This document shows, piece after piece, positions 55,339 to 63,544 of a DNA stretch of 64,000 bases. Below the pieces are notes generated by a model, which saw only the letters and a list, made by a program, of their open reading frames with translations, had not been told where the DNA came from and ran no database searches. The position numbers and the translations under genes are program-made. The stretch covers positions 124,001 to 188,000 of the forward strand of contig NZ_JABWRF020000001.1 in the NCBI RefSeq assembly GCF_014268805.2, given 5' to 3'. Origin of the DNA: Pseudomonas farsensis. GTDB lineage: Bacteria > Pseudomonadota > Gammaproteobacteria > Pseudomonadales > Pseudomonadaceae. Within the stretch, counting starts at the first letter, position 1. The number at the start of each line of letters is the position of its first letter.

Positions 55339-55977
55339 TCAGGCGTCCTTCTGCTTGGTGCCGAAGATCTTGTCACCAGCATCGCCCAGGCCCGGCACAA
55401 TGTAGCCGTGCTCGTTCAGGCGCTGGTCGATGGAAGCGGTGTAGATTTGTACATCCGGGTGCGCCCGGGTGAGCGCGTCGATGCCTTCCGGGGCGGCGAC
55501 CAGCACCATGGCGCGGATTTCCTTGCAGCCGGCTTTTTTCAGCAGGTCGATGGTGGCGACCATCGAGGCACCGGTGGCCAGCATCGGGTCGATGATCAGG
55601 GCCAGGCGCTGGTTGATGTCGGGGGCGAGCTTTTCCAGGTAGGTGTGCGCTTCGAGGGTTTCCTCGTTGCGGGCCACGCCGACGGCGCTGACCTTGGCAC
55701 CCGGGATCAGGCTGAGGACGCCGTCGAGCATGCCGATACCGGCGCGCAGAATAGGCACCACGGTGATCTTCTTGCCGGCGATTTTCTCGACTTGTACCTT
55801 GCCGCACCAGCCGTCGATTTCGTAGTTTTCGAGCGGCAGGTCCTGGGTGGCTTCATAAGTCAGCAGCGCGCCGACTTCCTGGGCGAGTTCGCGAAAATTC
55901 TTGGTGCTGATATCGGCGCGGCGCATAAGGCCGAGCTTGTGGCGGATCAGCGGATGGCGGATCTCACGAATAGGCAT
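55339..55977 (-). CDS. upp: Uracil phosphoribosyltransferase
   Basis: A 212-residue enzyme that makes UMP from uracil and PRPP. The PRPP loop [21 protein letters not shown] and the C-terminal uracil-binding [17 protein letters not shown] are intact. It is divergent from hpt; PRPP comes from prs at 36.5 kb. Confidence 0.97.
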   Translation of the reverse strand: MPIREIRHPLIRHKLGLMRRADISTKNFRELAQEVGALLTYEATQDLPLENYEIDGWCGKVQVEKIAGKKITVVPILRAGIGMLDGVLSLIPGAKVSAVGVARNEETLEAHTYLEKLAPDINQRLALIIDPMLATGASMVATIDLLKKAGCKEIRAMVLVAAPEGIDALTRAHPDVQIYTASIDQRLNEHGYIVPGLGDAGDKIFGTKQKDA

Positions 55978-56138
55978 GGGGGGCTCCGGAAGGCGGGCAA
56001 AAAAACCGCGCTAGATTAATCTATTCAGTCTTTGCTGTCGTGCAGTCATTGTGCACGTTAGTCCAGAAAGGCTTGATCTGGGCCGAGCGGATGCGTACCT
56101 TTGCCCGCTTTTCCAAACTGCACCCCCTGGAGAGCGCC

Positions 56139-56696
56139 ATGTCCGCCGATCTAGAGCACATCCGTCAAGTGATGCACGAGGCTGACTGCCTTTACACCGA
56201 AGCTCAGGTCGAGGCGGCCATCGCCGAGGTCGGCAAGCAGATCAGCGCCGACCTTCACGACAAGAACCCCGTGGTGTTCTGTGTGATGAACGGCGGCTTG
56301 ATCTTCGCCGGCAAGCTGCTCACGCATTTGCAGTTCCCGCTCGAAGCCTCGTACCTGCACGCTACCCGCTACCGCAACCAGACCAGCGGCGGCGAGCTGT
56401 TCTGGAAGGCCAAGCCTGAGGTTTCGTTCATCGACCGCGACGTGCTGATCGTCGATGACATTCTCGATGAGGGCCACACCCTCAGCGCCATCATCGAGTT
56501 CTGCAAGCACGCCGGCGCCCGTTCGGTGCACACCGCAGTGCTGATCGACAAGGACCACGATCGCAAGGCCAGCCCGGGCCTGAAGGCCAACTATGCCGGC
56601 CTGCCGTGCATCGACCGCTATATCTTCGGCTACGGCATGGACTACAAAGGCTACTGGCGCAACGCCAATGGCATCTTCGCCGTCAAAGGCCTGTAA
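56139..56696 (+). CDS. hpt: Hypoxanthine-guanine phosphoribosyltransferase
   Basis: A 185-residue purine salvage enzyme. The PRPP-binding VLIVDDILDEGHTLSAII and early VVFCVMNGGLIFAGKL are intact. The ATG at 56139 is the family start; the frame is open further upstream without conservation. Monocistronic. Confidence 0.95.
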   Translation: MSADLEHIRQVMHEADCLYTEAQVEAAIAEVGKQISADLHDKNPVVFCVMNGGLIFAGKLLTHLQFPLEASYLHATRYRNQTSGGELFWKAKPEVSFIDRDVLIVDDILDEGHTLSAIIEFCKHAGARSVHTAVLIDKDHDRKASPGLKANYAGLPCIDRYIFGYGMDYKGYWRNANGIFAVKGL

Positions 56697-56798
56697 CGCT
56701 GCCTCGCGCATGCCGCCACCGCCGGCGGCGGCATGCAATCAGCCCTATAGCGGCAAACCCACCATGCTAGAGTGCCTCCTCATGCCAAGGAGCCTCAC

Positions 56799-57269
56799 AT
56801 GCGCGCGATTTTCCCTCTGCTGCTGGCGCTGAGCCTGCCACTCTCTGCGGCCCCGCTGCACAGCCAGTTCCTGCCCGCTGATGACCTGTCGTTGCGCCAG
56901 GAAGCACCGACCGCCCAGCAACTGCTGCAAGTCACCGACTATTCGGTCGTGGTTGGCACCCAGCGCCAGTCCGACCAGCAGCCGATCCCGATCACCGCAT
57001 CGTTGCAGATGCGCCTGAAGGGCAAGCCGATGAACAAGGGCGCCACCATCAATCAGGTGTTGCTCAACTTCGATGGTGAGGGTGGCAAGAGCCTGAAAAA
57101 GCCGGTCTACGACGACAAGACGCGCACCCTGACGCTCAACTACCCCATGGCTGACTACCGGGTAATCATGGACCTGCTGCGCAACGAAACCCTGTATGTG
57201 CAGTTTCTGAGCTACCCCAACGGCCACATCTGGGCCGACCTGCACACCGGCACCGTACGTACGCGTTGA
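56799..57269 (+). CDS. Conserved exported protein of unknown function
   Basis: A 156-residue protein with a clear signal peptide (MRAIFPLLLALSLPLSAAPL). The mature part is mixed alpha/beta with no family I recognise (ADDLSLRQEAPTAQQLLQVTDYSVVVGTQ.., then LNFDGEGGKSLKKPVYDDKTRTLTLNYP). AAGGAG lies 6 bp before the ATG. Secreted or periplasmic; no role can be inferred from its neighbours hpt and the PA4642-like gene. Confidence 0.8.
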   Translation: MRAIFPLLLALSLPLSAAPLHSQFLPADDLSLRQEAPTAQQLLQVTDYSVVVGTQRQSDQQPIPITASLQMRLKGKPMNKGATINQVLLNFDGEGGKSLKKPVYDDKTRTLTLNYPMADYRVIMDLLRNETLYVQFLSYPNGHIWADLHTGTVRTR

Positions 57270-57337
57270 GGCCCGAGGCGGGCGAGGGGTACACTGCCGG
57301 CCTTCGAAATTCCGTGATGATTCAGTGGGAGCCGGCG

Positions 57338-57628
57338 ATGCGTAAAGACAAGAAACAAATAATTGGCGATGAAATCAGCGACGACTACATCAAGGCGTTT
57401 CTGCAATTCGAGCCAGCCGATGGCGTGACGTCGCCATCGCATCACAAGCTGATCAAAGCCTACCGTGGGCTGCGTATCGACGACTTCGAGCGCTTTGTCG
57501 GCTTCTTCGTCGAGGCGGGCTTCGATGTCGATGGCAAGGATGAGCACGGCAAGACCTTTGCCGAAGTGATCGCCGACCAGCGCACCGCGCCGGACTACAT
57601 CGAGATCATCGACAAGGCCCGCGGCTGA
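57338..57628 (+). CDS. PA4642-like small acidic protein
   Basis: A 96-residue acidic protein (MRKDKKQIIGDEISDDYIKAFLQFEPADG.., LIKAYRGLRIDDFERFVGFFVEAGFDVDGKDEHG) that fits the PA4642 family of pseudomonads. GGGAG precedes the ATG at 57338; the ATG at 57317 is an alternative start. Function unknown. Confidence 0.8.
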   Translation: MRKDKKQIIGDEISDDYIKAFLQFEPADGVTSPSHHKLIKAYRGLRIDDFERFVGFFVEAGFDVDGKDEHGKTFAEVIADQRTAPDYIEIIDKARG

Positions 57629-57647
57629 TTGACCTGAGCAGTTTGAT

Positions 57648-57855
57648 GGTTTTGTACAACCCTGTTCCCGCCAGACATATCTCCTTGTGGCGAGCGGGCT
57701 TGCCCCGCGTTGGGCTGCGCAGCAGCCCCTTGGGTTTTCAGGGCTGCTGCGCAGCCCAACGCGGGACAAGCCCGCTCGCCACGACGCTCTATCATTTCCC
57801 AAAGGATTGGGTCCCACCAGCCATGTTGAGGCCAGGACAGGCTTGTACAAAACCG
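57648..57855. mobile_element. MITE-like element, copy A, with terminal inverted repeats
   Basis: The ends are GGTTTTGTACAACCCTGT (left) and the complement of GGTTTTGTACAAGCCTGT (right), an almost perfect 18-bp terminal inverted repeat. Inside is a REP pair with long arms (GTGGCGAGCGGGCTTG.. and complement around TTTTCAGGG). No coding frame is present. A second copy is at about 60870-61069. Lying between the PA4642-like gene and mqo. Confidence 0.75.
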
Positions 57856-57884
57856 TCGAACCTCACCCTCACCCCACGAATACA

Positions 57885-57915
57885 AAAAAACGCCCCGAAG
57901 GGCGTTTTTTCGTTT
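57885..57915. terminator. Bidirectional terminator
   Basis: AAAAAACGCCC-CGAA-GGGCGTTTTTT is a symmetric hairpin with A- and T-runs on the two sides, placed just after the mqo stop and after copy A. Confidence 0.9.
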
Positions 57916-57925
57916 TACGCGCGGC

Positions 57926-59431
57926 TCAGGCGTAGTGCTTGGCCGGGCTGCTTTCCACCAGGTCCAGCGCTGCGTCGTTGTCGGCGCTGATCTTGTGGTA
58001 CAGGGCAGCGTCGGTCGCCAATACGCTTTCGCGGGCCGGGAAGATTTCCTTGAGCTTGGCGGCCCAGGCACCCTTGGCCTGATCGGGGAAGCAGCGATCG
58101 ATCAGGTCGAGCATGATCGACACGGTCACCGAAGCGCCTGGTGATGCACCCAGCAGGGCTGCGAGGCTGCCGTCCTGGGCCGAAACCAGCTCGGTACCAA
58201 ACTGCAGAATGCCGCCTTTTTTCGGGTCTTTCTTGATGATCTGTACGCGCTGGCCGGCCACTTCCAGGCGCCAGTCTTCAGCCTTGGCTTCAGGGTAGAA
58301 GCGGCGTAGCGAATCAAGGCGCTGCTCCATCGACTGCATCACTTCGCTGACCAGGTACTTGGTCAGGTCCATGTTGTCGCGGGCCACCGCCAGCATCGGG
58401 CCAATGTTGCCCAGGCGCACCGACAACGGCAGGTCCATGAACGAGCCGTGCTTGAGGAACTTGGTGGTGAAGCCTGCGTACGGCCCGAACAGCAACGACT
58501 TCTTGCCATCGACCACGCGGGTATCGAGGTGCGGGACCGACATGGGCGGTGCGCCGACAGCGGCCTGGCTGTAGACCTTGGCCTGGTGCTGCTTGACGAT
58601 TTCCGGGTTGTCGCAACGCAGCCACTGGCCACTCACCGGGAAGCCGCCGAAGCCCTTGCTCTCGGGGATGCCCGATTGCTGCAGCAGCGGCAGGGCAGCG
58701 CCACCGGCGCCGAGGAACACGAAGCGGGCGTCGACTTCGCGGCTGCTGCCGCTGTTGACGTCCTTGATGCTCACTGTCCAGCCACTACCGTTGCGGCGCA
58801 GGCCGACGACCTTCTTGCTGTACTTGACCTGCGCATCCGGGCTGTTGCCCAGGTGCTTGAGCAGCTTGTTGGTCAGCGCGCCGAAGTTGACGTCGGTGCC
58901 TTTCATCACGCGGGTGGCGGCAATGTGCTGGTCGGCGGGGCGGCCGGGCATCATCAGCGGCATCCAGTCGTTCATCACCGCCTTGTCTTCGGTGTACTCC
59001 ATCTCGGCGAAGGCGTGATGCTGCTTGAGCAGCTCGAAACGCTTCTTGAGGAAGCCCACGCCCTTGTCACCTTCGACGTAGCTCAGGTGCGGGACCGGGT
59101 TGATGAACGCGCGCGGCGACCCGAAGGTGCCCTTTTTGCTCAGGTAAGCCCAGAACTGCCGGGAAACCTCGAACTGGGTGTTGATGTGCACGGCCTTTTT
59201 GATGTCGATGCTGCCATCGGCGGCCTGCGGGGTGTAATTGAGCTCGCACAGGCCGGCATGGCCGGTACCGGCGTTGTTCCACGGGTTGGAGCTTTCCGCA
59301 GCACCGGAGTCCATCGCTTCGACGACCTCCAGCTTGAGGGCCGGGTCGAGCTCCTTGAGCAGTACGGCCAGGGTGGCACTCATGATGCCCGCGCCTACCA
59401 GTACTACATCAACCGATTCGTTCTGCGCCAT
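57926..59431 (-). CDS. mqo: Malate:quinone oxidoreductase
   Basis: A 501-residue membrane-associated flavoprotein that oxidises malate to oxaloacetate and passes electrons to quinone in the TCA cycle. The FAD-binding [22 protein letters not shown] is at the N-terminus, with [23 protein letters not shown] and [26 protein letters not shown] precedes the ATG. Monocistronic. Confidence 0.96.
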   Translation of the reverse strand: MAQNESVDVVLVGAGIMSATLAVLLKELDPALKLEVVEAMDSGAAESSNPWNNAGTGHAGLCELNYTPQAADGSIDIKKAVHINTQFEVSRQFWAYLSKKGTFGSPRAFINPVPHLSYVEGDKGVGFLKKRFELLKQHHAFAEMEYTEDKAVMNDWMPLMMPGRPADQHIAATRVMKGTDVNFGALTNKLLKHLGNSPDAQVKYSKKVVGLRRNGSGWTVSIKDVNSGSSREVDARFVFLGAGGAALPLLQQSGIPESKGFGGFPVSGQWLRCDNPEIVKQHQAKVYSQAAVGAPPMSVPHLDTRVVDGKKSLLFGPYAGFTTKFLKHGSFMDLPLSVRLGNIGPMLAVARDNMDLTKYLVSEVMQSMEQRLDSLRRFYPEAKAEDWRLEVAGQRVQIIKKDPKKGGILQFGTELVSAQDGSLAALLGASPGASVTVSIMLDLIDRCFPDQAKGAWAAKLKEIFPARESVLATDAALYHKISADNDAALDLVESSPAKHYA

Positions 59432-60193
59432 TTAACGCGTCTCCACAATCTACAGCACCTAATTGACAGCATAGGAAACCGGGGTTGCCCGGATTGCCAT
59501 GTCCGACTCTTCGCAGTTGTTGCCACTTCCGCGGACACCGCCAATCAGTCTCGGGGGGTTGCACTATTGAACCCCGATTGCCACCCCTGCGGCAATTCGA
59601 CTTATGGTCAAGTGATCCGTCGTGCGTTATGGACCGGCCTCAGGCTCCCATCCAGCAGGAGTACGTTTGCCGCCTGTTCAGGGCTGTTGCAGACACATCT
59701 GTCGCTTTTACACATGCCAGACTGTTCATTTGCTCGCCACACTCTTGTGAAGTAGTGAAAACCGTGTTTTTCACGCTCTTTTGGAGACGTGAACCTCAAA
59801 AGGGATGCGCGATGGCAACCCGCAGGTTCATGCCAAGCAGGCGGCCAGAACAGCAGGCACGACAGCCAATGCAAGACCTGAGTGGAAGGCTCTCTGTGGG
59901 CGAAGCGTCGAGGGTGCCGGGGTCAATCGGCGAATGCGGGGCCCGATCAGGAGACGTCCTTATAATCGGGGGGAGATTATAGCGATGTCGCGGGCAGAAA
60001 GGTCGTTCTTATTGGTTTTTATTGCAGCGTTTGTCAGGTAGCGAGTATGCGTTGCTGCCAACCACCTCTTGCCGGGGTGCAAGCCCGAGCGCCGTGCATG
60101 CGCGCTCTACGGCGGTTTTTCTCGCAGCTTGCCGCTAACCGCTCGGCGCTGGGTATACTGTGCGCCTTTGCCGCTTTTTCTGGAGAAATGCGC
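59432..60193. other. 762-bp gap between mqo and the YajG-like gene
   Basis: No supported gene. A rightward frame is open from 59485 to 59982 but its translation has no recognisable pattern and an odd composition. TATAAT at 59963 and GTATACT near 60150 are possible -10 elements for the lipoprotein gene. I see no REP, tRNA or clear terminator. Confidence 0.5.
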
Positions 60194-60778
60194 ATGTTGC
60201 AACGTCTGTTGTTCGGTTTGTTCGCGGTGGCCAGCCTGAGCCTGGCCGGTTGTGCCCACAGCCCGCAACAACTCAGCCCGCAGCCCAAGCTTACCCAACA
60301 GCTGGCGCCGGTCGGCCATGGCCAGGCGGTGGTGGTGCGAGTGGTTGATGGCCGTGCTTCGCAGTCGCTGGGCACCCGCGGTGGCATGTACCCTGAAACC
60401 AGCACCATCACGGTCAATGGCAACGATGTCGTGCCCAAGCTGCAGGCCCAGGCCGAAGCTGCGGTACGCCTGCTCGGCTTCACCCCGACGCCCAACGCCG
60501 CTGGCGCGCCACAGCTGACGGTCACCTTGGCGGAGCTTAAGTATCAGTCGCCCAAGGACAAGATGTACGTGACCGAGGCCACCATCGGCGCCACCTTCCG
60601 TGCTGACGTGTCCAACGCCAACCGCCGTTACAGCGGCCGCTACGGTGCTTCGCTGGACCAGCGCTTCGGCATGGCGCCGAACCAGGAAACCAACACCAAG
60701 CTGGTGAGCGACGTGCTCAGCGATGCGCTGACCCGCCTGTTCAAGGACCCGACTGTCGGTCAGGTACTGGGCGAGTAA
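60194..60778 (+). CDS. YajG-family lipoprotein
   Basis: A 194-residue lipoprotein (lipobox SLAGC, Cys20). The mature part (VVVRVVDGRASQSLGTRGGMYPETSTITV.., GAPQLTVTLAELKYQ) matches YajG, a small outer-membrane-linked lipoprotein of unknown function. The ATG at 60194 has GGAG 8 bp upstream; an ATG two codons earlier is too close to it. A terminator follows. Confidence 0.88.
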   Translation: MLQRLLFGLFAVASLSLAGCAHSPQQLSPQPKLTQQLAPVGHGQAVVVRVVDGRASQSLGTRGGMYPETSTITVNGNDVVPKLQAQAEAAVRLLGFTPTPNAAGAPQLTVTLAELKYQSPKDKMYVTEATIGATFRADVSNANRRYSGRYGASLDQRFGMAPNQETNTKLVSDVLSDALTRLFKDPTVGQVLGE

Positions 60779-60794
60779 CGTCCGGCTTCAACAT

Positions 60795-60832
60795 AAAGCC
60801 CGCTGCCTGAGTGTCAGGCAGCGGGCTTTTTT
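60795..60832 (+). terminator. Terminator of the YajG-like gene
   Basis: The stem AAAGCCCGCTGCCTGA-GTG-TCAGGCAGCGGGCTTT runs into TTTTTT, 17 bp after the stop. Confidence 0.93.
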
Positions 60833-60869
60833 GTGGTCTTCGCGGGCCTCATCGCAGGCTGTGCTCAAC

Positions 60870-61069
60870 CGCAAAATTGCTGGTTGGACCCAATCCTGTG
60901 GAAAATGATAGAGAGCCGTGGCGAGCGGGCTTGTCCCGCGTTGGGCTGCGCAGCAGCCCTGAAAACCCCAGGGGCTGCTGCGCAGCCCAACGCGGGACAA
61001 GCCCGCTCGCCACAAGGGAGCTCGCCACAAGGAGATATGTCTAGTGGGAAGAGGCTTGTACAAAACCAT
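60870..61069. mobile_element. MITE-like element, copy B (opposite orientation)
   Basis: The reverse complement of this stretch follows copy A at 57648 closely: GGTTTTGTACAAGCCTCTTCCC, then ACATATCTCCTTGTGGCGAG, the same long-armed REP pair, and CTATCATTTTCCACAGGATT. A duplicated stretch of about 15 bp (GTGGCGAGCTCCCTT) is extra. The end opposite to the GGTTTTGTACAA terminus has diverged. REP-like arms (60841-60860 and 61130-61155, GGCCTCATCGCAGGCTG and complement) lie on either side. Confidence 0.65.
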
Positions 61070-61164
61070 AGAATCTCCCACAGGGGCCGCGTCAGCTGCG
61101 ATATGGGTAGCAGACTCAATTTCTGTGAGAGCTGGCGCCAGCCTGCGATGAGGCCCGCACAGGC

Positions 61165-61371
61165 TCAGGCGGCGTGGACGTGAAAGTCGAGCAGGCTGAT
61201 CCCAGTTTGCGTATCGACCTCGGGCAGGTCGTCATGGCTGTGACCGCCGAGCGCGCAGTACACCAGCCAGTGGCGGTCTTGCACGTTGATGGAAAAACCA
61301 TCGATCAGCGCCTGCTGTTCGTCACTCTGGGCAACAAGGTAGAGACGGTCCTGGTTTTCGGCGTGCAGCAT
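61165..61371 (-). CDS. Small conserved hypothetical protein
   Basis: A 68-residue protein (MLHAENQDRLYLVAQSDEQQALIDGFSINVQDRHWLVYCALGG.. ending LLDFHVHAA). GGAG lies 6 bp before the ATG. It has no transmembrane segment and no family I recognise. The gap upstream to the small membrane protein gene is divergent. Confidence 0.6.
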   Translation of the reverse strand: MLHAENQDRLYLVAQSDEQQALIDGFSINVQDRHWLVYCALGGHSHDDLPEVDTQTGISLLDFHVHAA

Positions 61372-61532
61372 GACAAGCTCCGGTTCGGTTGCAGGCCGAC
61401 AGGGTGGCCTGTCTTGATGACGAGCGTATGACAGATGAAATTTAGTCGCAGTTGGTCGCAAAAGTGCGGGCGTGCCAACGGGCCTAGGTAGAATGCCGGG
61501 CTTTGCTGAACCTGAAACCGAGGGTCGTGTCG

Positions 61533-61793
61533 ATGTCGTTGCAAGTGCTCATGGGCTTTCTCGCTGCCCATCCGGCCAAACTGGTAAACCTTCTGGCCCT
61601 GCTGATTACCTGCCCGGGCGGTTTGCTGCTGCACAGCGCCCGGCGCCGTGCAGCAATCACCCGCCAGCGGCTGGCGGTGGATGAGGGCGCGGCGCAAGGC
61701 TTCGACCTGCGCGTGCCGCGCTATTACTACAGCCTCGGGTTCACCTGCCTGGCGATGGCCCTGCTGCTGTCGTGGCTCAGCACCTGGGCCTGA
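61533..61793 (+). CDS. Small membrane protein, unknown function
   Basis: An 86-residue protein with two predicted membrane helices (AKLVNLLALLITCPGGLLLH and YYYSLGFTCLAMALLLSWLSTWA) joined by a basic linker (SARRRAAITRQRL). GAGGG lies upstream of the ATG. Its stop is 1 bp from the end of the convergent acyltransferase gene. Confidence 0.65.
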   Translation: MSLQVLMGFLAAHPAKLVNLLALLITCPGGLLLHSARRRAAITRQRLAVDEGAAQGFDLRVPRYYYSLGFTCLAMALLLSWLSTWA

Positions 61794-61794
61794 T

Positions 61795-62964
61795 TCAGGC
61801 CAAGGTGGCCTGGCGCTTGACCTGATACTGGTTACGCACCGGCGTCGCATATTGCTGCACCAGGTACGGGCGCTGCTCGGCAGGGCAGGCGTCCAGGCGG
61901 CGCTGCCATTCTGCGCGGGCCTTTTGCAGCTCTTCGGCCGGGAACACCTTGTCAGCGCTCGGCACTTGCAGTGCCTCGTCTTTCTCGGCCCACATCGCAT
62001 AGGCCAGGTAGTGCACCGGGAACAGCCGGTAGCCGCCGAGGATCTGCCGGTCGATGGCCAGGGCCAGTTGCTTGGTGTCCTCGTGGTACTCGGTTACAGG
62101 CGGTGCAAAGTTGATGTGCACCCGGCCTTTGTAGCCGGTAATGCCCTGGGCAATGCTGTTGTCGTCCTCGCCCGGCGCCTTGGTGTAGCTGCCGGTGGTG
62201 GCGCGGATGTACAGCTCGCGGGCCTTGGCCTGGTCGCACGGGTCGTATTCGTAGCTGATCGATACCGGAATCAGGTTCAGGCTCTGGATCACCGCACCAA
62301 ACGGCTCGTCCTTGCGGCTCATGTGGAACATTTTCAGGATCGCCGAATCGGTCCGGTCATCACCGTCCTTGGCGCGGCCTTCGGCCTGGGCGATCCAGAT
62401 CGAGGCGCCATCGCTGCGGATGGAATGGTTGATGTAGGCCGACAGCAACTGGTAGGCGGCGAGCTTCTCGCGGCGGCCGCTGATCGAGCGGTGCACGATG
62501 AAGCTTTTGTTCAGGCGCATCATGTCGCTGACGAAGGGCTTCTGCAGCAGGTTGTCGCCGATGGCGATCCGCGGCGTGGGCAAGCCTGCGTGGTACACGG
62601 CGTAATTGACGAAAGCCGGGTCCATGACGATGTCGCGGTGGTTGGCCAGGAACAGGTAGGCGGTGCCCGCCTTGAGCTGCTCGACGCCGGTGTAGGTGAC
62701 GCCGTCGGTTGCACGGTCGATGGTCCGGTCGACGTAGTACTCGACTTTGTCCTGCAACGTCGAAACGCAGCTCACGCCAGCGAACTCTTTGCGCAGGCGC
62801 CGCGCGATCAGTGGCTTGAGCAGCCAGCCGAAGGCGCCCGCTGCCCGCGGGAAGCGGAAGTGGGTGAGGATATCGAGGAATGCCGGGTCGCTGAACAGGC
62901 GCGCCAGAACGGCAGGCACCTCAGCGTCGTCGTACGGTCGGATGGCATCGAATTCGCCCATCAT
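61795..62964 (-). CDS. PlsC-like 1-acyl-glycerol-3-phosphate acyltransferase family protein
   Basis: A 389-residue acyltransferase. The HX4D motif is in FLANHRDIVMDPAF, the second block is IWIAQAEGRAKDGDDRTDSAIL, and a long C-terminal extension with helices (VFPAEELQKARAEWQRRLDACPAEQRPYLV) is unlike the 240-residue PlsC. It probably acylates a lysophospholipid or related lipid in the inner membrane. Two adjacent ATG codons (62964 and 62961) are possible starts. Confidence 0.85.
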   Translation of the reverse strand: MMGEFDAIRPYDDAEVPAVLARLFSDPAFLDILTHFRFPRAAGAFGWLLKPLIARRLRKEFAGVSCVSTLQDKVEYYVDRTIDRATDGVTYTGVEQLKAGTAYLFLANHRDIVMDPAFVNYAVYHAGLPTPRIAIGDNLLQKPFVSDMMRLNKSFIVHRSISGRREKLAAYQLLSAYINHSIRSDGASIWIAQAEGRAKDGDDRTDSAILKMFHMSRKDEPFGAVIQSLNLIPVSISYEYDPCDQAKARELYIRATTGSYTKAPGEDDNSIAQGITGYKGRVHINFAPPVTEYHEDTKQLALAIDRQILGGYRLFPVHYLAYAMWAEKDEALQVPSADKVFPAEELQKARAEWQRRLDACPAEQRPYLVQQYATPVRNQYQVKRQATLA

Positions 62965-63086
62965 GCTCTCTTGTTGGAAACGGCTAGGGTAATAAGGTAG
63001 GGGCGGGGTCGGAAAAACGGCTCCGACACACATCAGCCCTGTAAATAGACCGGCAATTATACGCACAAGTCACTCAGGAGACCGCG

Positions 63087-63269
63087 ATGCTGGAAACTGC
63101 TATCTACGATTGTCCGTACTGTGGTGAACAGGTTGAAACGACCGTGGACCTGTCTGCCGGCGACCAGGAGTACATCGAGGACTGCCAGGTCTGCTGCAAG
63201 CCCATCACCTTCAAGCTGCAGGTCGAGGGTGATGAGTGGATGCTCGATGTTTACGGCGAGAACGACTGA
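63087..63269 (+). CDS. CPxCG-motif small zinc-ribbon-like protein
   Basis: A 60-residue protein with CPYCG near the start and CQVCC later, the typical four-cysteine set of CPXCG-type cysteine-rich proteins, and an acidic body. It probably binds zinc. Its TGA overlaps the next gene's ATG by one base. Confidence 0.85.
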   Translation: MLETAIYDCPYCGEQVETTVDLSAGDQEYIEDCQVCCKPITFKLQVEGDEWMLDVYGEND

Positions 63270-63529
63270 TGCTGCGTATATACGAGCCTGAAAGCCTGCT
63301 GGAGGCGCAAATGCTGGTGGGCATGCTCGCCAGCGAAGGCGTTGAGGTGCACCTGGTCGGGCGCGACCTGATGGGCGCGGTGGGTGAGCTGCCGATGCAC
63401 GGGCTGTTGGGCCTGGCGGTCGCCGATGAGCATGCCGCCTACGCACGGCAACTGATCGATGCGTACAATGCTGCCCAGCCCCTTGCCGGCGACGAACCGG
63501 AAAGTTATCCGGGAACCCTGATCTGTTAG
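63269..63529 (+). CDS. DUF2007-type putative signal-transducing protein
   Basis: An 86-residue protein (MLRIYEPESLLEAQMLVGMLASEGVEVHLVGRDLMGAVGELPMHG..) with the beta-alpha-beta pattern of DUF2007, which resembles P-II-like folds. It is translationally coupled to the CPxCG gene (TGATG). Confidence 0.85.
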   Translation: MLRIYEPESLLEAQMLVGMLASEGVEVHLVGRDLMGAVGELPMHGLLGLAVADEHAAYARQLIDAYNAAQPLAGDEPESYPGTLIC

Positions 63530-63544
63530 GTTTTGATTTCGCCC

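Noticed and set aside
57648..57855. TGTACA at the ends of the MITE-like element as PplR operators
   Set aside because: The second hexamer at N12 spacing is missing at both ends; the sequence is shared with copy B as part of the terminal repeat.
59812..59982. 56-codon frame with AGGG before ATG
   Set aside because: No recognisable pattern and Arg/Gly-rich composition; left as part of the unexplained gap.
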